Assembly (NCBI GenBank): GCA_965240325.2
Contig: OZ251237.1
Location: forward strand, 434,001-498,000
Direction of reading: 5' to 3'
Length of the DNA: 64,000 nt
Source of the DNA: Rebecca billardiae RCC1528
Taxonomy: Eukaryota > Haptophyta
In this document: piece after piece, positions 41,874 through 53,967 of the stretch
How the letters are laid out: each line of letters starts with the position of its first letter
Position numbering within the stretch: position 1 is the stretch's first letter
Translations under genes and position numbers: made by a program
Notes under the pieces: model-generated
Database searches by the model: none
What the model was told of the DNA's origin: nothing
Seen by the model: only the letters and a program-made list of their open reading frames with translations

Positions 41874-44285
41874 ATGATCCTCGAGGACGCGCTCCTCGAC
41901 GACGAGCAGCGCCCAATCCCCGCGACCGATGGGCCACGCACCTCCCGCCGCCGCGCCTGGGCTCGTACCGGTCTTTCGCTGCTCGCGGCGCTCGCGCTCC
42001 TCTTCGTGCTGAGTGGCGCGCTGTGGCGTCATGGCGCCGCGTCAGCTGAGACCTCTGACAGCGCGTCGGTGGTGACAGAGCGTTTCGAGCTCACCGTGCA
42101 GCGCCCTGTGGGCGCAGAATCCGTCGCGCACGGCCTGGCTGCGCTCCTCGGCCTGCAGCTGTCGCGCATCAGCGTCGAGCAGGCGGACGCTTCGGCGCAA
42201 CACGCTCGCCTCGCCATCTCGGTGGCACATCCACGCGCCTCGGCTGTGTGCGCGCTGAGCGTGCTCGGCTCGATCCCGCGCGCCACGCTCGACGCCGCGA
42301 TCAACGCGACGGTCCTCGCCGGCCTCCCCTTCTGCCTCTCGCTCCTCCACGTCAACGACCAGCACGCGCGCATGGACCCCGTGAACGCGGACCTCAACCC
42401 GTGGGGCTCGCGCGACGACATCGCGAGCAACGCGACCAAGTACGGCGGGGCGGCGATCGTGTGGGGCGCGCTACACGCGCGCCGCGCCGCGCTCGAGGCG
42501 GCGGGGCGGCACGCGCTCGTGCTCAACGTGGGCGACGAGTTCACGGGCACGGCATGGTTTACGTACTACGGCTCGGAGGTGACGGCGCGCGTGCTGCGCG
42601 CGGCTGGGCTCGTCGACGCGATGGTGTTGGGCAACCACGAGTTCGACCACGGTGCGCACGGGCTCGCGCGCTTCCTCGAGCAGCTCGGCGGCGAGGTGCG
42701 CGTGCGCTCGCACAACATCGACGTCTCGCGCGTGCCGCAGCTCGCGCGCCACGCCGACGCCTTCTACCCACGTGGGTACCACATCATCACGCGGCGGCAC
42801 GAGGGGCGCGCGGTGCGCATCGCGGTCGTCGGCGTCACGACCGCCTCGACGCCCGAGTCGAGCAGCCCCGGCCCCGACGTCATCTTCCGCGAGCCGATCG
42901 CCGCGCTCCGCGCGCTCGTGCCGCGGCTGCGCGCCGAGCACGCGGTCGAGCACGTGATCGTGCTCTCGCACTGCGGCGTGCTCAAGGACGAGCAGATCGC
43001 CGCCGGGGTGCCGGGCATCAGCGCGGTCGTGGGCGGGCACTCGCACACGCTCATCCGGTACGCGCACAACGTGAGCACCGACGGCGGCGCGCCGCGGCTC
43101 GGCGCGTCCCCCGCGAGCGTGCCGGTCGTGCAGGCGCGCGCGTACTCGCGCTACATCGGCGAGCTCGAGCTGTGCTGGCCGCCGCAGAAGCGCACCGCGC
43201 ACGGCGCCGCCGATGGGCCCGAGCCGACGGCGGTGGTCGGCGCGGAGCCCGCGCCGAGCGTCGTCGCCGCGCTCGAGGTGATCGACCTGCCCGAAGGCAC
43301 GTTCGCTCCGCACCCGGCCGTCGCGCGCGTGCTCGCCGAGATGGCGCCCGCGATCGATCGCTTCAAGAGGACCGTCGTCGGGTACGCGGACGCAGACATG
43401 CGCAACACGGGCTGCTTCACCGCCGACTGCGCCGCGGGCCTGCTGCTCTCCGCCGCGTACCTCGCCTCGGACTTTGCCGTCGAGCACGGCGCGCAGATCG
43501 CCCTGAACAACGCGGGCGGCGTGCGCGCCAGCTTCGAGCGCGGCAACGTGACGGAGGCGGAGGTGCTCACCGTCGTCCCCTTCCAGAACCAGCTGGTTGC
43601 GTGCGCACTGCCCGGCGCGAGCGTCCTCGCCGCGCTCGAATACAGCTTCGCCGCGCTGCAGTATGACCCGGCGAGCGGAAGCCTCCGGCCGGACGGCCCC
43701 GAGGGCGCGCCAGGCGCGTTCCCGCAGCTCGCCGGCGTGCGCGTCACGTTCGACCCTCGGCGGCCGCCGGGCGAGCGCGTGCTCTCAGCAACGCTGGCGC
43801 GCACCGCCGAGCCGATCGAGCCGAGCGGAACGTACACGCTCGTGACGAATTCGTACCTGATGCGCGGCGGAGACGGGTACGACGACCTCAAGGAGGGCTG
43901 CGCACACCCAATCGAGGACGGGCCGATCGACGCGAGCGTGGTGTCCGACTACTGGCGCGCGTCCTCGCCCGTCGACCCCAGCCGTGACCTGCCGAACGCA
44001 ACGCACATGGACCTGACCGCCGAGTGGCCGCAGCGGACGCCGCCGTCATCCAGGCAGCACGGGAGCCCGACTCTGGCAGCATGGGAGGAGCGGCTCCAGA
44101 TGTGCTCGGCTGCGCCGGCGGGCGGCACGGAGGGTGCGCGCTATGCCCCGCGCGCTGCCCGTGAAGCACACGCAGCACAGCTCGTCGCAGACGGCGCTGC
44201 GCAGCCCTGCGTCATCGGTGCCCGCCGTGGAGCCTCGACGTGGGCTTTCTGCGGCGCAGATCCTGGGCACGTCCTCGGCGCGTGA
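41874..44285 (+). CDS. 5'-nucleotidase family metallophosphoesterase, membrane anchored
   Basis: 803 aa. A cytoplasmic basic stretch (about 18-31) and one transmembrane segment (about 32-52) place the body outside the cell or in the lumen. Residues about 60-150 form an unassigned domain (VAHGLAALLGLQLSRISVEQ ...). The catalytic domain has all metal-ligand motifs: NDQHAR (161-166), GDEFTG (220), GNHEFDHG (253), SHCG and GGHSHT. The substrate-binding domain has NNAGGVRASFERG, VVPFQNQLV, LTNSYLMRGGDGYDDL-type end (TNSYLMRGGDGYDD). The C-terminal 100 residues are unmatched. Ecto-5'-nucleotidases hydrolyse AMP and other nucleotides, so phosphate or nucleoside scavenging is likely. It is a single exon, with the stop 467 bp from the eIF2-gamma stop. 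Confidence 0.88.
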   Translation: MILEDALLDDEQRPIPATDGPRTSRRRAWARTGLSLLAALALLFVLSGALWRHGAASAETSDSASVVTERFELTVQRPVGAESVAHGLAALLGLQLSRISVEQADASAQHARLAISVAHPRASAVCALSVLGSIPRATLDAAINATVLAGLPFCLSLLHVNDQHARMDPVNADLNPWGSRDDIASNATKYGGAAIVWGALHARRAALEAAGRHALVLNVGDEFTGTAWFTYYGSEVTARVLRAAGLVDAMVLGNHEFDHGAHGLARFLEQLGGEVRVRSHNIDVSRVPQLARHADAFYPRGYHIITRRHEGRAVRIAVVGVTTASTPESSSPGPDVIFREPIAALRALVPRLRAEHAVEHVIVLSHCGVLKDEQIAAGVPGISAVVGGHSHTLIRYAHNVSTDGGAPRLGASPASVPVVQARAYSRYIGELELCWPPQKRTAHGAADGPEPTAVVGAEPAPSVVAALEVIDLPEGTFAPHPAVARVLAEMAPAIDRFKRTVVGYADADMRNTGCFTADCAAGLLLSAAYLASDFAVEHGAQIALNNAGGVRASFERGNVTEAEVLTVVPFQNQLVACALPGASVLAALEYSFAALQYDPASGSLRPDGPEGAPGAFPQLAGVRVTFDPRRPPGERVLSATLARTAEPIEPSGTYTLVTNSYLMRGGDGYDDLKEGCAHPIEDGPIDASVVSDYWRASSPVDPSRDLPNATHMDLTAEWPQRTPPSSRQHGSPTLAAWEERLQMCSAAPAGGTEGARYAPRAAREAHAAQLVADGAAQPCVIGARRGASTWAFCGADPGHVLGA

Positions 44286-44752
44286 ATGGCATGAATCAAG
44301 ACGAATCTTGCGCAGAGGACACCCGCCGCCGTGCAGTCGGTGGGCGCGCTACTCTCGGCAGGCTTCTCTCACTAGTAACTTCATCGCGACTGCTACATTC
44401 AGTCTGCCAGTCGAAATATACGTAGTTCGTCATGATCAATATCCGCAACAGCAGAATCGTCGCGTCAACGAGAGAGAGAGATCGATCGAGAGAGACCAGC
44501 GTCGTAGTCATCATGATCAGGGCGCCCCGAACCGTCACCGTCACCGTCGTCGCTGACGGCACGCGGTTCGCCCTGATGATCCTACTCAGGCCGCGAACGC
44601 GATGAGATCCGCCCATGGCCATATGGCCCGGCCCCGCTGCCCATGCCCTGCTGCCGCCGACGGAGCGCACGGGTCGGGCATCGAGAGCTGCCTAAGGCCT
44701 TGCCTGCCACGCACCAGCAGTCGCGAGGCCGCGTGCGCTTACTCGAGCTCGC
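44286..44752. other. Convergent spacer
   Basis: Contains a GAGAGAGAGA tract with GATCGATC near 44470-44495 and short TCATGATCA-type palindromes. No gene is supported. Confidence 0.4.
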
Positions 44753-46362
44753 TCAGCGGTTTGCCTGCGCGGGCTCGATGCGCTCGCCTTTCCGGATCTC
44801 GCCCCAGCCAATCAACCTCCAGTGCTTGTCGATGCGCCGGCTGAGCGCAATCTTCTCGCCGACTGCCGTGCACACGGGCGACGTGAGCTGCACCTTGGCC
44901 AAGTCGGCCTGCAGCGCGTGTCGGGCGCACCGCGCGCGGGGGAGAGGCCGTCAGCCCCCGCGCGCGCGCGTAGGTGCACGGCCGCGGTGCATCGCGCACC
45001 TTCACTGCTGTGATACGCCCGCCGGTCGAGGTCGAGCCGATGTTGACCATGAGCATCTCGCCCTTCGCCAGCTTCTGCACCTTGCCCTGCTTCTCGCCCT
45101 CCGCCGTCTTCACGCCGAGCAGCCTGCGCAGCAGGTAGTAGTTCACCTCGAGCTCGACGTAGATCTCCGGCAGGTGGCCGACTGCGCCGAGCACCTGGCC
45201 GACTAGCCGGTCCGCGCGCGTGAGTGTCGGGTCGAGCAGCGTGCCGACGCCGATGAGCCCGCCGGGCACGGCGAACTGCAGGTCGTTGTGCTCGGCGTAA
45301 AGCGACTTGATCTTGGAGAAGAGCGGCACGCAGTTCACCGAGCCGTCCGACAGCCTCGAGACGATCCCCGGCCGGATCTCGATCTCGTCGCCGACCCTGA
45401 GCACGCCCTGCAGGATCGAGCCACCCGCCACGCCGCCTTTCAGGTCCTTCACCTCCTCGCCCGGCTTGTTCACGTCGAACGAGCGGATCACGATCATCCT
45501 CGGCTTCAGCGTGAAGTCGCGCGTCGGGATCGGGATCTTCTTGGCGATGTACTCTGCGCGGCGGCGAGCGCGCGAGCGACGCGGGCGAGCATCGCGTGCG
45601 GGCGGGGTGAGGCACGGGCCGGGTGCGCGTCGGCACCGCGCGGCCAGGTGGCGGCGCTCGGCGCGCGCCGCCCGCGCGCGGACCGGCGACCACGTCGACG
45701 TTGTACTTGAGCTGCGCGGAGATGGGCACGATCGGCGCGCTGTCCGCCACCGTGCCCTTGACGAACGCGCGGATGTCCTCGTTCTGCGAGAGCGCGGCCG
45801 CCTCCTTGACGAGGTCAATCTTGTTCTGCAGGATGATGATGTGCTTGAGCTTCATGATCTCGACGGCGGCGAGGTGCTCGGAGGTCTGCGGCTGCGGGCA
45901 GGGCTCGTTGCCCGCGATGAGCAGCAGCGCGGCGTCCATCACCGCCGCGCCGTTCAGCATGGTCGCCATGAGGATGTCGTGCCCCGGGCAGTCGACAAAC
46001 GAGACGTGTCGCACGACCTCATACGTGTACTTGCCCACCTTGAAGCGGTCCTCGGTGGAGGAGCCGCGCGCGAGGAAGTTGCCCGGGCGGGGGCACTCCG
46101 GATCCTTGCACTCGTAGATCTTCGCGTTCGCGTAGCCGAGCTTGATCGTGATGTTGCGCTCGAGCTCGTTCTTGAAGCGCACCGTCTGCACACCGGAAAT
46201 TGCCTTGACGACGGTGGACTTGCCGTGCGCGACGTGCCCGATCGTGCCAATGTTGATCGTCGCCTGCCGGCTGATCACTTCGTGCGAGAGCGCGTCGAGC
46301 TTGCTCACATCGAGCTTGCTCAGATCCTGCACCGCGAGGTGCGGCTGCGTAGGAGCCGCCAT
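44753..46362 (-). CDS. EIF2S3: Translation initiation factor eIF2 subunit gamma
   Basis: Three exons (46362-45684, 45553-45000, 44908-44753) give 462 aa, the usual family length. The GTPase motifs are [11 protein letters not shown] (G1), the long effector loop with [15 protein letters not shown], a Cys pair in [18 protein letters not shown] (G3), NKID (G4) and SAQ (G5). Beta-barrel domains follow: [46 protein letters not shown] and GRITAVK + [13 protein letters not shown] ... [15 protein letters not shown]. It forms the ternary complex with GTP and initiator Met-tRNA. Introns are 130 bp (splits Glu) and 91 bp (phase 0). Reading through either would break the conserved barrel. The start lies 125 bp from STRAP on the other strand. 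Confidence 0.96.
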
Positions 46363-46487
46363 GAGTGTTGGACGCCACTCGGGAGCGCGACCGCGTGCCG
46401 CTGTGGCTCTGCGCAAGCCAAGTCGGCAGCGACACGTCCGGGGCAGCCGTGCAAGCCGTCCGGACCCGAGCCAAGCGCGTGTCGACG
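46363..46487. promoter_or_regulatory. Presumed bidirectional promoter (eIF2-gamma / STRAP)
   Basis: A 125-bp GC-rich spacer separates the two ATGs. No TATA-like word is seen. Confidence 0.4.
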
Positions 46488-47525
46488 ATGGTGACCGCGG
46501 CAGCCGCGCCGCCGTCATCGGACTTCATATGCCCGGGGCACTCGCGCCCCGTGGTCGGCCTGCAGTACTCGCAGGAGACGGCGGACGGCGTCTTCCTACT
46601 GTCCGCATGCCACGACAAGACCGCCATGCTGCGCGACGGCGAGACGGGCGACTGGATCGGCACGTTTGAGGGCCACAACGGGGCGGTGTGGTGGGCGGCG
46701 CTCAACCCGACCGCGACGCTCGTGAGCACGGCGTCGGGCGACTTCTCGGCGAAGGTGTGGAACGCGATCACGGGGGACGAGCTCTACACCTTCAAGCACA
46801 AGCATATCGTGCGCACGGTCGACTGGACCCCGGACTCGAGGCGGGTCGCCACGGCGGGCAAGGAGCAGCTCGTGCGGCTCTTTGACATTGGGAAGCCCGA
46901 CGCGGAGCCGCAGGTGCTCTCCGGGCACGAGAAGCTCATCAAGGTGCTGCTCTGCACGGAGGAGCCGTCGGGTGCGCAGCTGCTCACCGGTGGCGACGAC
47001 AAGACCCTGCGCACGTGGGATGTGCGCACGCTCGCCCAGACGCAGAAGCTCGAGCTCGCCGGCCCGATCACGAGCGTCGTCGTGTCCCAGGACGGCAAGG
47101 TGCTCACCGTGGCGGCGGGCGACGACGTCGTGTTCCTGGACCGGGCGACCCTGGGCGTGCTACGCAAGCACACCATCCCCACCATCGGCGGCGTCAACTC
47201 CGCCGCGCTCCACCCGAACGGCAGGAGTTTCGTCGCGGGCGGTGGCAACTTCTGGGTCTACCTGTACGACTTTGAGACATGCGAGGTGCGCCGTGCGCGC
47301 GCGTGACGTGCTTGCGCGCTCTGGCCGCAGGCTCGCGCGCTCACTCGCGTTGGTCGTTGCGCGTGTGCGTCGTGTGCGTGGCGCCCGCAGGAGCTACAGT
47401 GCAGCAAGGGCCACCACGGACCGGTGTACTGCGTGCGCTTCGCACCGAGCGGACAGCATTACACCTCGGGCGGCGACGACGGCACAATCCGCACGTGGCA
47501 CGTCCACAACAGCTCGTACGTGTGA
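46488..47525 (+). CDS. STRAP: STRAP-like WD40 protein (serine-threonine kinase receptor-associated protein / UNRIP)
   Basis: Two exons (46488-47285, 47391-47525) give 310 aa. Seven WD40 blades fit the STRAP family: [100 protein letters not shown] and the last blade [15 protein letters not shown] with [10 protein letters not shown]. The [10 protein letters not shown] stretch is diagnostic against eIF3i, its closest relative. STRAP works in the SMN/Gemin complex for snRNP assembly and in cap-independent translation. The final exon restores the seventh blade; the 105-bp intron has a GTGCGC donor. Upstream in-frame codons before ATG 46488 are disfavoured by family length. Confidence 0.92.
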
Positions 47526-47700
47526 TTCGTGTCATACGCGTGACCGTGTATGACACGTATGCGTGCACGTGTGATGAGCAGTATACGCGCGCCATGCTGA
47601 GCAGCGCACGTAGCTGGCCGTCTGATATGTCCGCGCCATCGTCTGAGAGAGTCAGATCGATATATGATGATGACAATGCAAGAATATATATATCTATCGA

Positions 47701-49266
47701 ATGACCGCGTTCCGCGGTCCTTTTCTGCATAGAATCAACGCAGTTGGGGGCCCGCGGTGGCCGTGCAATCGCGGCTCTCCGCCGTAGTGGCAGTTCGCCA
47801 GTTGAAGTCGGTTCTGAGATGACTGAAGCTATATTAGTCCGACCGTCGCCCTGCCTGCGCGACCGCGAGACTCATTCACACTTCACACAATCACAGCAGC
47901 GGACCTGAGACCGCACCCGGCACCGGTCGTCAAATCGGACGTCCGCCTGACAACTAGCTGCCAAATGTCCAACTGGCTGATCAGCTCGGATCCGACCCGT
48001 CCGCGATCGTGCCATCGGCATCGGAATTACTACTAGTAGCTGCCAAACTGTGTCCAACTCTGGCTGATCAGCTCGGATCCGACCCGTCCGCGATCGTGCC
48101 GAGTGAGTCGTGCCGCGGAGCTCGGAGTACTGAAGGCCGAGTCGGGTGTGACAGCAGGGTGCTTTAGCGCTGCGGCCCGTGCCAGCCAACGACCAGACGT
48201 ACTCTGGCCACTTGACCCGTTGCACGGGTGAGTGACCGTACGCCCTGCCTAGTGCCTACCGCGCGCGCCGCGCGACCGGCGACTCGGGGTGATGGAGAGC
48301 GGATGGCGACAGCAGCAGCAGTCCTCATGAAGACGATGAAACTGGCGGCACGGGTGCACGAGGTGGCAGGCGAAAGCGCGCCGACGAGACCGCATTTGAC
48401 ACACCTGAGCCGCACGCGCGTGCCGTCGCCGAGCTGCGAGCGCTGCAAACGCGCAACCGTACCGCGCGCGCCACGACGGCGCGGCACTAGCTGATGCAGG
48501 CCGTACTGCCGGCACTGCTAGTCTGCGATCATGCGCCACGGTCGCAGCTGACTGCGTGAGCAGCAAGCGGGAGGCGGGTCCGGAGGCACGTGCAGGCGCC
48601 GTCCCGATGAAACTGGCGGCACGGGTGCACGAGGTGGCAGGCGAAAGCGCGCCGACGAGACCGCATTTGACACACCTGAGCCGCACGCGCGTGCCGTCGC
48701 CGTCAGAGCGGCGAGCGCTGCAAACAAACGCGCAACCGTACCGCGCGCGCCACGACGGCGCGGCACTAGCTGATGCAGGCCGTACTGCCGGCACTGCTTC
48801 TGCGATCATGCGCCACGGTCGCAGCTGACTGCGTGAGCAGCAAGCGGGAGGCGGGTCCGGAGGCACGTGCAGGCGCCGTCCCGCATATCCGCCATCGCCC
48901 ATCGTGCCGGGGCACGTCACCTCCGACGATCCGGATGTGGCCCAGTCCGGACGTCACGCGATCCGGGAAGACGAGTACGATTCGCTCGTAACGAACCGTT
49001 ACACTAATGTCACGTCCAGCTGACGTCCAGATCGCACTTTACTTATAAGGGAATCAGCTGGGCGCGGTTTTTTTTGGCCTGATAGACCTCTCAATGCGAT
49101 CTCAAAAACTCGAAACTCGGTCTCCGCCAGCCCTAAAAATCGCCCCCCGTCCCTTTTTTTCCGCCGCCCCCCGTCCCTTTTTTCTTGATCAAAGATCTTT
49201 TTGAAACGTGGTTCGGGCCCGCTGGTGCGGGCTCCACGCTGCGCGCTCCGCCCTGCACCGCGGGCC
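47701..49266. repeat. Tandem duplication, copy 1 (1566 bp)
   Basis: Begins ATGACCGCGTTCCGCGGTCC and ends with CTGCACCGCGGGCC. The next unit starts at once at 49267 with the same words. Inside, a block of about 270-287 bp is itself doubled (48336-48605 and 48606-48892), starting GATGAAACTGGCGGCACGGG. A word GGCTGATCAGCTCGGATCCG also occurs twice (about 47972, 48061). No domain is found in the open frames. Confidence 0.95.
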
Positions 49267-50550
49267 ATGACCGCGTTCCGCGGTCCTTTTCTGCATAGAA
49301 TCAACGCAGTTGGGGGCCCGCGGTGGCCGTGCAATCGCGGCTCTCCGCCGTAGTGGCAGTTCGCCAGTTGAAGTCGGTTCTGAGATGACTGAAGCTATAT
49401 TAGTCCGACCGTCGCCCTGCCTGCGCGACCGCGAGACTCATTTACACACTTCACACAATCACAGCAGCGGACCTGAGACCGCACCCGGCACCGGTCGTCA
49501 AATCGGACGTCCGCCTGACAACTAGCTGCCAAATGTCCAACTGGCTGATCAGCTCGGATCCGACCCGTCCGCGATCGTGCCATCGGCATCGGAATTACTA
49601 CTAGTAGCTGCCAAACTGTGTCCAACTCTGGCTGATCAGCTCGGATCCGACCCGTCCGCGATCGTGCCGAGTGAGTCGTGCCGCGGAGCTCGGAGTACTG
49701 AAGGAGTCGGGTGTGACAGCAGGGTGCTTTAGCGCTGCGGCCCGTGCCAGCCAACGACCAGACGTACTCTGGCCACTTGACCCGTTGCACGGGTGAGTGA
49801 CCGTACGCCCTGCCTAGTGCCTACCGCGCGCGCCGCGCGACCGGCGACTCGGGGTGATGGAGAGCGGATGGCGACAGCAGCAGCAGTCCTCATGAAGACG
49901 ATGAAACTGGCGGCACGGGTGCACGAGGTGGCAGGCGAAAGCGCGCCGACGAGACCGCATTTGACACACCTGAGCCGCACGCGCGTGCCGTCGCCGAGCT
50001 GCGAGCGCTGCAAACGCGCAACCGTACCGCGCGCGCCACGACGGCGCGGCACTAGCTGATGCAGGCCGTACTGCCGGCACTGCTTCTGCGATCATGCGCC
50101 ACGGTCGCAGCTGACTGCGTGAGCAGCAAGCGGGAGGCGGGTCCGGAGGCACGTGCAGGCGCCGTCCCGCATATCCGCCATCGCCCATCGTGCCGGGGCA
50201 CGTCACCTCCGACGATCCGGATGTGGCCCAGTCCGGACGTCACGCGATCCGGGAAGACGAGTACGATTCGCTCGTAACGAACCGTTACACTAATGTCACG
50301 TCCAGCTGACGTCCAGATCGCACTTTACTTAAGGGAATCAGCTGGGCGCGGTTTTTTTTGGCCTGATAGACCTCTCAATGCGATCTCAAAAACTCGAAAC
50401 TCGGTCTCCGCCAGCCCTAAAAATCGCCCCCCGTCCCTTTTTTTCCGCCGCCCCCCGTCCCTTTTTTCTTGATCAAAGATCTTTTTGAAACGTGGTTCGG
50501 GCCCGCTGGTGCGGGCTCCACGCTGCGCGCTCCGCCCTGCACCGCGGGCC
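49267..50550. repeat. Tandem duplication, copy 2 (1284 bp)
   Basis: Almost identical to 47701-49266 but with only one copy of the nested block, so 282 bp shorter. Differences are few small indels (for example CTTATAAGGG versus CTTAAGGG near 50330), implying a recent event. It carries a T8 run and a CCCGTCCCTTTTTTT pair near its 3' end. Confidence 0.95.
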
Positions 50551-50982
50551 ATAACATCGACGATCGTCGTCCGCCGTCAAACTTTGACCGGACGACCGTC
50601 GTCAATGCTGACGAGGACGGGCTCCGATGATGACGCATATAACGCGATCCATCGTCGTCGGACGAGCGCACCGAACAGTGACTATAACAGTGATCCGCCG
50701 ACGGTCCGGCGACTTGTTATGCAATATGCTGAGCAGGGATGATGATGGTCATGTACGTGAGGTCACGCTGCGCCGCGTGCATGCAATGGCTGTGTTGCTG
50801 ATCGACGTTGATACTGTACGCGTGCGCATACATAATCCGCATCGATCGATCGTCAATCGATGTTGGTGACACCTGCGAGTCGCGTGGACGCGCGTGCGCG
50901 CCGGTGGGGCCGTGGCGGTGTGACCCGAATCAGCGGGGCGTGCCGGCACGGCCGTGTCGGCGCGGCTGGGTACTGTCCTGCG
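50551..50982. other. Spacer between tandem repeat and SBNO 3' end
   Basis: Mixed composition with GATCGATCG words near 50843. No gene or repeat is supported. Confidence 0.4.
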
Positions 50983-53426
50983 CTAGCGCGCAGGTCGCGG
51001 GCGCGCACTGTTCTGGTCCACCACGACGAGCTCGTCCTCGGAGTCGGAGTGCACGACGTTCTCGAAGCGGTGGCGCTGCCTGAGGCCCTCTCGGCGAGGC
51101 TGGCGCGGGGGCGAGTTGACGTGCACGCGGTTGAGCGCGGCGGTGCCCGCGGTCGGCTGGCCGTTTCTGTCGCACTCGGTCACCTCGACCTTGTACCCGT
51201 GCTTCTCGAAGGTGCCCTTCCACTTGTAGCCCACGAGCTTGATGCCGACGAGCCGCCTGCCACTCATCGCGCCATCGTTGATGCGCACTCGGCAGATCTT
51301 GATCGGCTTCTGCGCTCCGCGCCGCGCGTCGTCGAGCGCAGAGTTGAGCATGCTCCACAACGGCATGATGCAGCCGCCGAGGAAGGGCTGCAGGTAGATT
51401 CGGTTCTGGATGTTGCAGTTGCCGTTGTTGTGGGTGCAGCCAGGTCCGTGGTAGCACGCCGTGAGCGCGTGCTCGAAGAAGCCCCGCCACAGCGGCTCAG
51501 CCTCGCTCTCCGTCAGCCGCACGAGCTTCTCGGGAATGTCCCGCTCCGTGTAGAGAGTCTTGCTCAGCCCGCTGCGCGACGCGCGCGCGCGGGTCACGGC
51601 CGTCAGCGCGCGGCTCAGGGGCGCGCACGCACGCCCGGCTCTCACGCGCGCACCAGTGCGGCATGTAGTCGCGATACGTCGGGATCCACACGTGCTCCGG
51701 AATCAGCTGCGGCCGCGGGATGCGCGCGAAGAGGTGCGGTCGGTGGTTGCGCGTGTGCGGGATGGTGTTCCTCGTGCGCCACCAGCCCGTGAGCCCGCCC
51801 GCGTCCACCGTCTTGCGGTACTCGAGCTCGCGCCTGGCCGCGTCCCAGGACATGCCCTTGTCCAGCTCGAGCTCGTAGTACTTGGCGGGCGCCTTGGACA
51901 CCTCCTCGTGCGCCACCTCCTGCGGCGTGCCGCGCACGCGGATCAGCCGCGCGGTGATGTCGACGACGCCGTCGTCGTACTGCCCCGCCTCCTTGGCGCG
52001 CTTGATCCGCTCCTGCGTCTCCATCGAGAAGTGCGCGAACGCCTGCCGCTGCAGCGCGATCGGCAGCCCGAGCAGCCGGTTGAGGAAGGTGCGCACCTGC
52101 ACCTTCTCGATCTTCTTCTCGTCGTTCACGTCGAGGCCGGTGGCGGCGAGGCCGTCCTCCAGCTCCTCGAGGTACGTCTGGAACTCGGCGGCACGCTCCT
52201 CCTCATCGCCCCCGTCCTCTGCGCCGTCGGGCGGCGGCACGGTGCCATCGTCGCCGCTGCCGCCGGCGCCGCCGCCACCGCCGCCGCCGCCCGCGCTGCC
52301 GCCCGCGCCCGCGCTGCCGCCGGCGCCGCCCGCGCCGGCGCTGCCGCCCGCGCCGCCCGCGCTGCCGCCCGCGCCCGCGCTGCCGCCCGCGCCCGCGCTG
52401 CCGCCCGCGCCTGCGCTGCCGCCCGCGCCGCCCGCGCCGGCGCTGCCGCCCGCGCCGCCCGCGCTGCCGGCGCCCGCGCCGCCCGTGCTCGCGCGCCGCC
52501 CGCCGGCGTTCGCGGGCGGCTTGCGCGCGTGCAGCACCGCGTCGAACACCTGGTTGCTCGGCGGGCTCGAGTGGGGCGAGCGCACGAGCGACAGGATCTC
52601 GTCCACCGCCTGCCGGCCGTACTTGTGCTCGTAGTTGAACGCCTGCGCCGCGAGCGCGCGCGGCGAGCGCGCGCGGCGTGCGCGCGGGTGCAGGGGCGCG
52701 CGAGCACGCGTGATGGGCGAGCCGCGGGCGCGACGAGCGCGCGCGCCGCGGGCGCGTGCCTCGGCCCCGCGCAGCCCCCGCCCCCGCCCGCCCCCGGACG
52801 CGCGCGCGGGCCCTCGCGCGCGTCCGCCCGCCGGCGCACACCTCGAGGTTGGCCGCGTCGTTGGCGCGCCGGTCGCCCTTGGTGAGCGCGCCGAGCGCCT
52901 GCAGCCGCTTCGCCACGGAGGAGGCGAAGCGGCGCTCGCCGCCGACGTTGGTCATGAGCAGCAGGTACTCGGGCGCGACGATCTGGTTGGAGCGGTGCGT
53001 GCGGCCGAACTGCTGGATCGCCTCGTCCGCCGACCACGGCAGCTCGATCGTGATGTGCAGCCGGCGGCGCGCGTTCCGGAAGCGGCGGTCGGCGTGCAGC
53101 GAGATACCGGACGACGCGGCCTCGCTGATGATGGCGACGCGCTTGCGGTCGCTGATGAACTCGTCCTTCTCGCGCAGGTTCACCTTCGCCATCGCCACCA
53201 GCTTGTTGTTCTCCTTCAGGTCGCGGTTGCGCGGCCGCACCTCCATCCGGCCGTTCTCCCACACGCGGCGCGCCTTGCGCCCCGTGAGCTCTGCCACTTT
53301 GTGGATGCCGCCGAGGTCGTGCACCAGCTGGTCGAGCGGGTTCTCGGGCAGGTCGAGGTCGGCCAGCTTCGAGAGCATCTGCTCCTTCAGCTGGCTGAGC
53401 CGCCTCCACAGCGACTTGGGCACGTA

Positions 53427-53478
<52 letters not shown>

Positions 53479-53930
53479 GGCTTGCTCCCGCCCGCGCCGG
53501 CGCCGCCGCCCGTCTTTGCGCGCTTGGTCGGCGGCGCCGCGGCCGCGGACTGGCTGCCCGCCGCCGCGCCGAGCCGCTTGCGCCACAGCAGCTCCACCTG
53601 CGCGCGCCTCGTCTTGGGCAGCTTGGCGCGGCTTACCTCCAGCGCGACCAGCCGCTGCTGCAGCTCGGAGCGCGCGAGCTTCCACAGCTTCTCGAACTCC
53701 GCCATCAGCGCGTCGACGAGCGCGGGCGTGCCCGAGGGCGCGCGCTTGGGCACGCCGGTCGGGCCGGTGCACATCACGGAGAACATCTGCGCGAGGTCGG
53801 CCCCGCCGGCGAGCTCGAGCGTGCGCCGCTGCACGCGCTTCGACACCACCTCGTCCTGCGTGAGCTGCAGCAGGTCCTCCTCCTCCTCCGAGTCCTCGTC
53901 CAGGTTGATCGGGCTCGAGCCGCCACCAAA

Positions 53931-53967
<37 letters not shown>

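Noticed and set aside
42248-43666. 472-aa frame inside the 5'-nucleotidase gene
   Set aside because: Arg-rich shifted frame. All metal-binding motifs lie in the other frame.
47872-50206. Paired 60-220 aa ORFs in the tandem duplication
   Set aside because: They are duplicated with the DNA, overlap on both strands, differ in length between copies and carry no domain.
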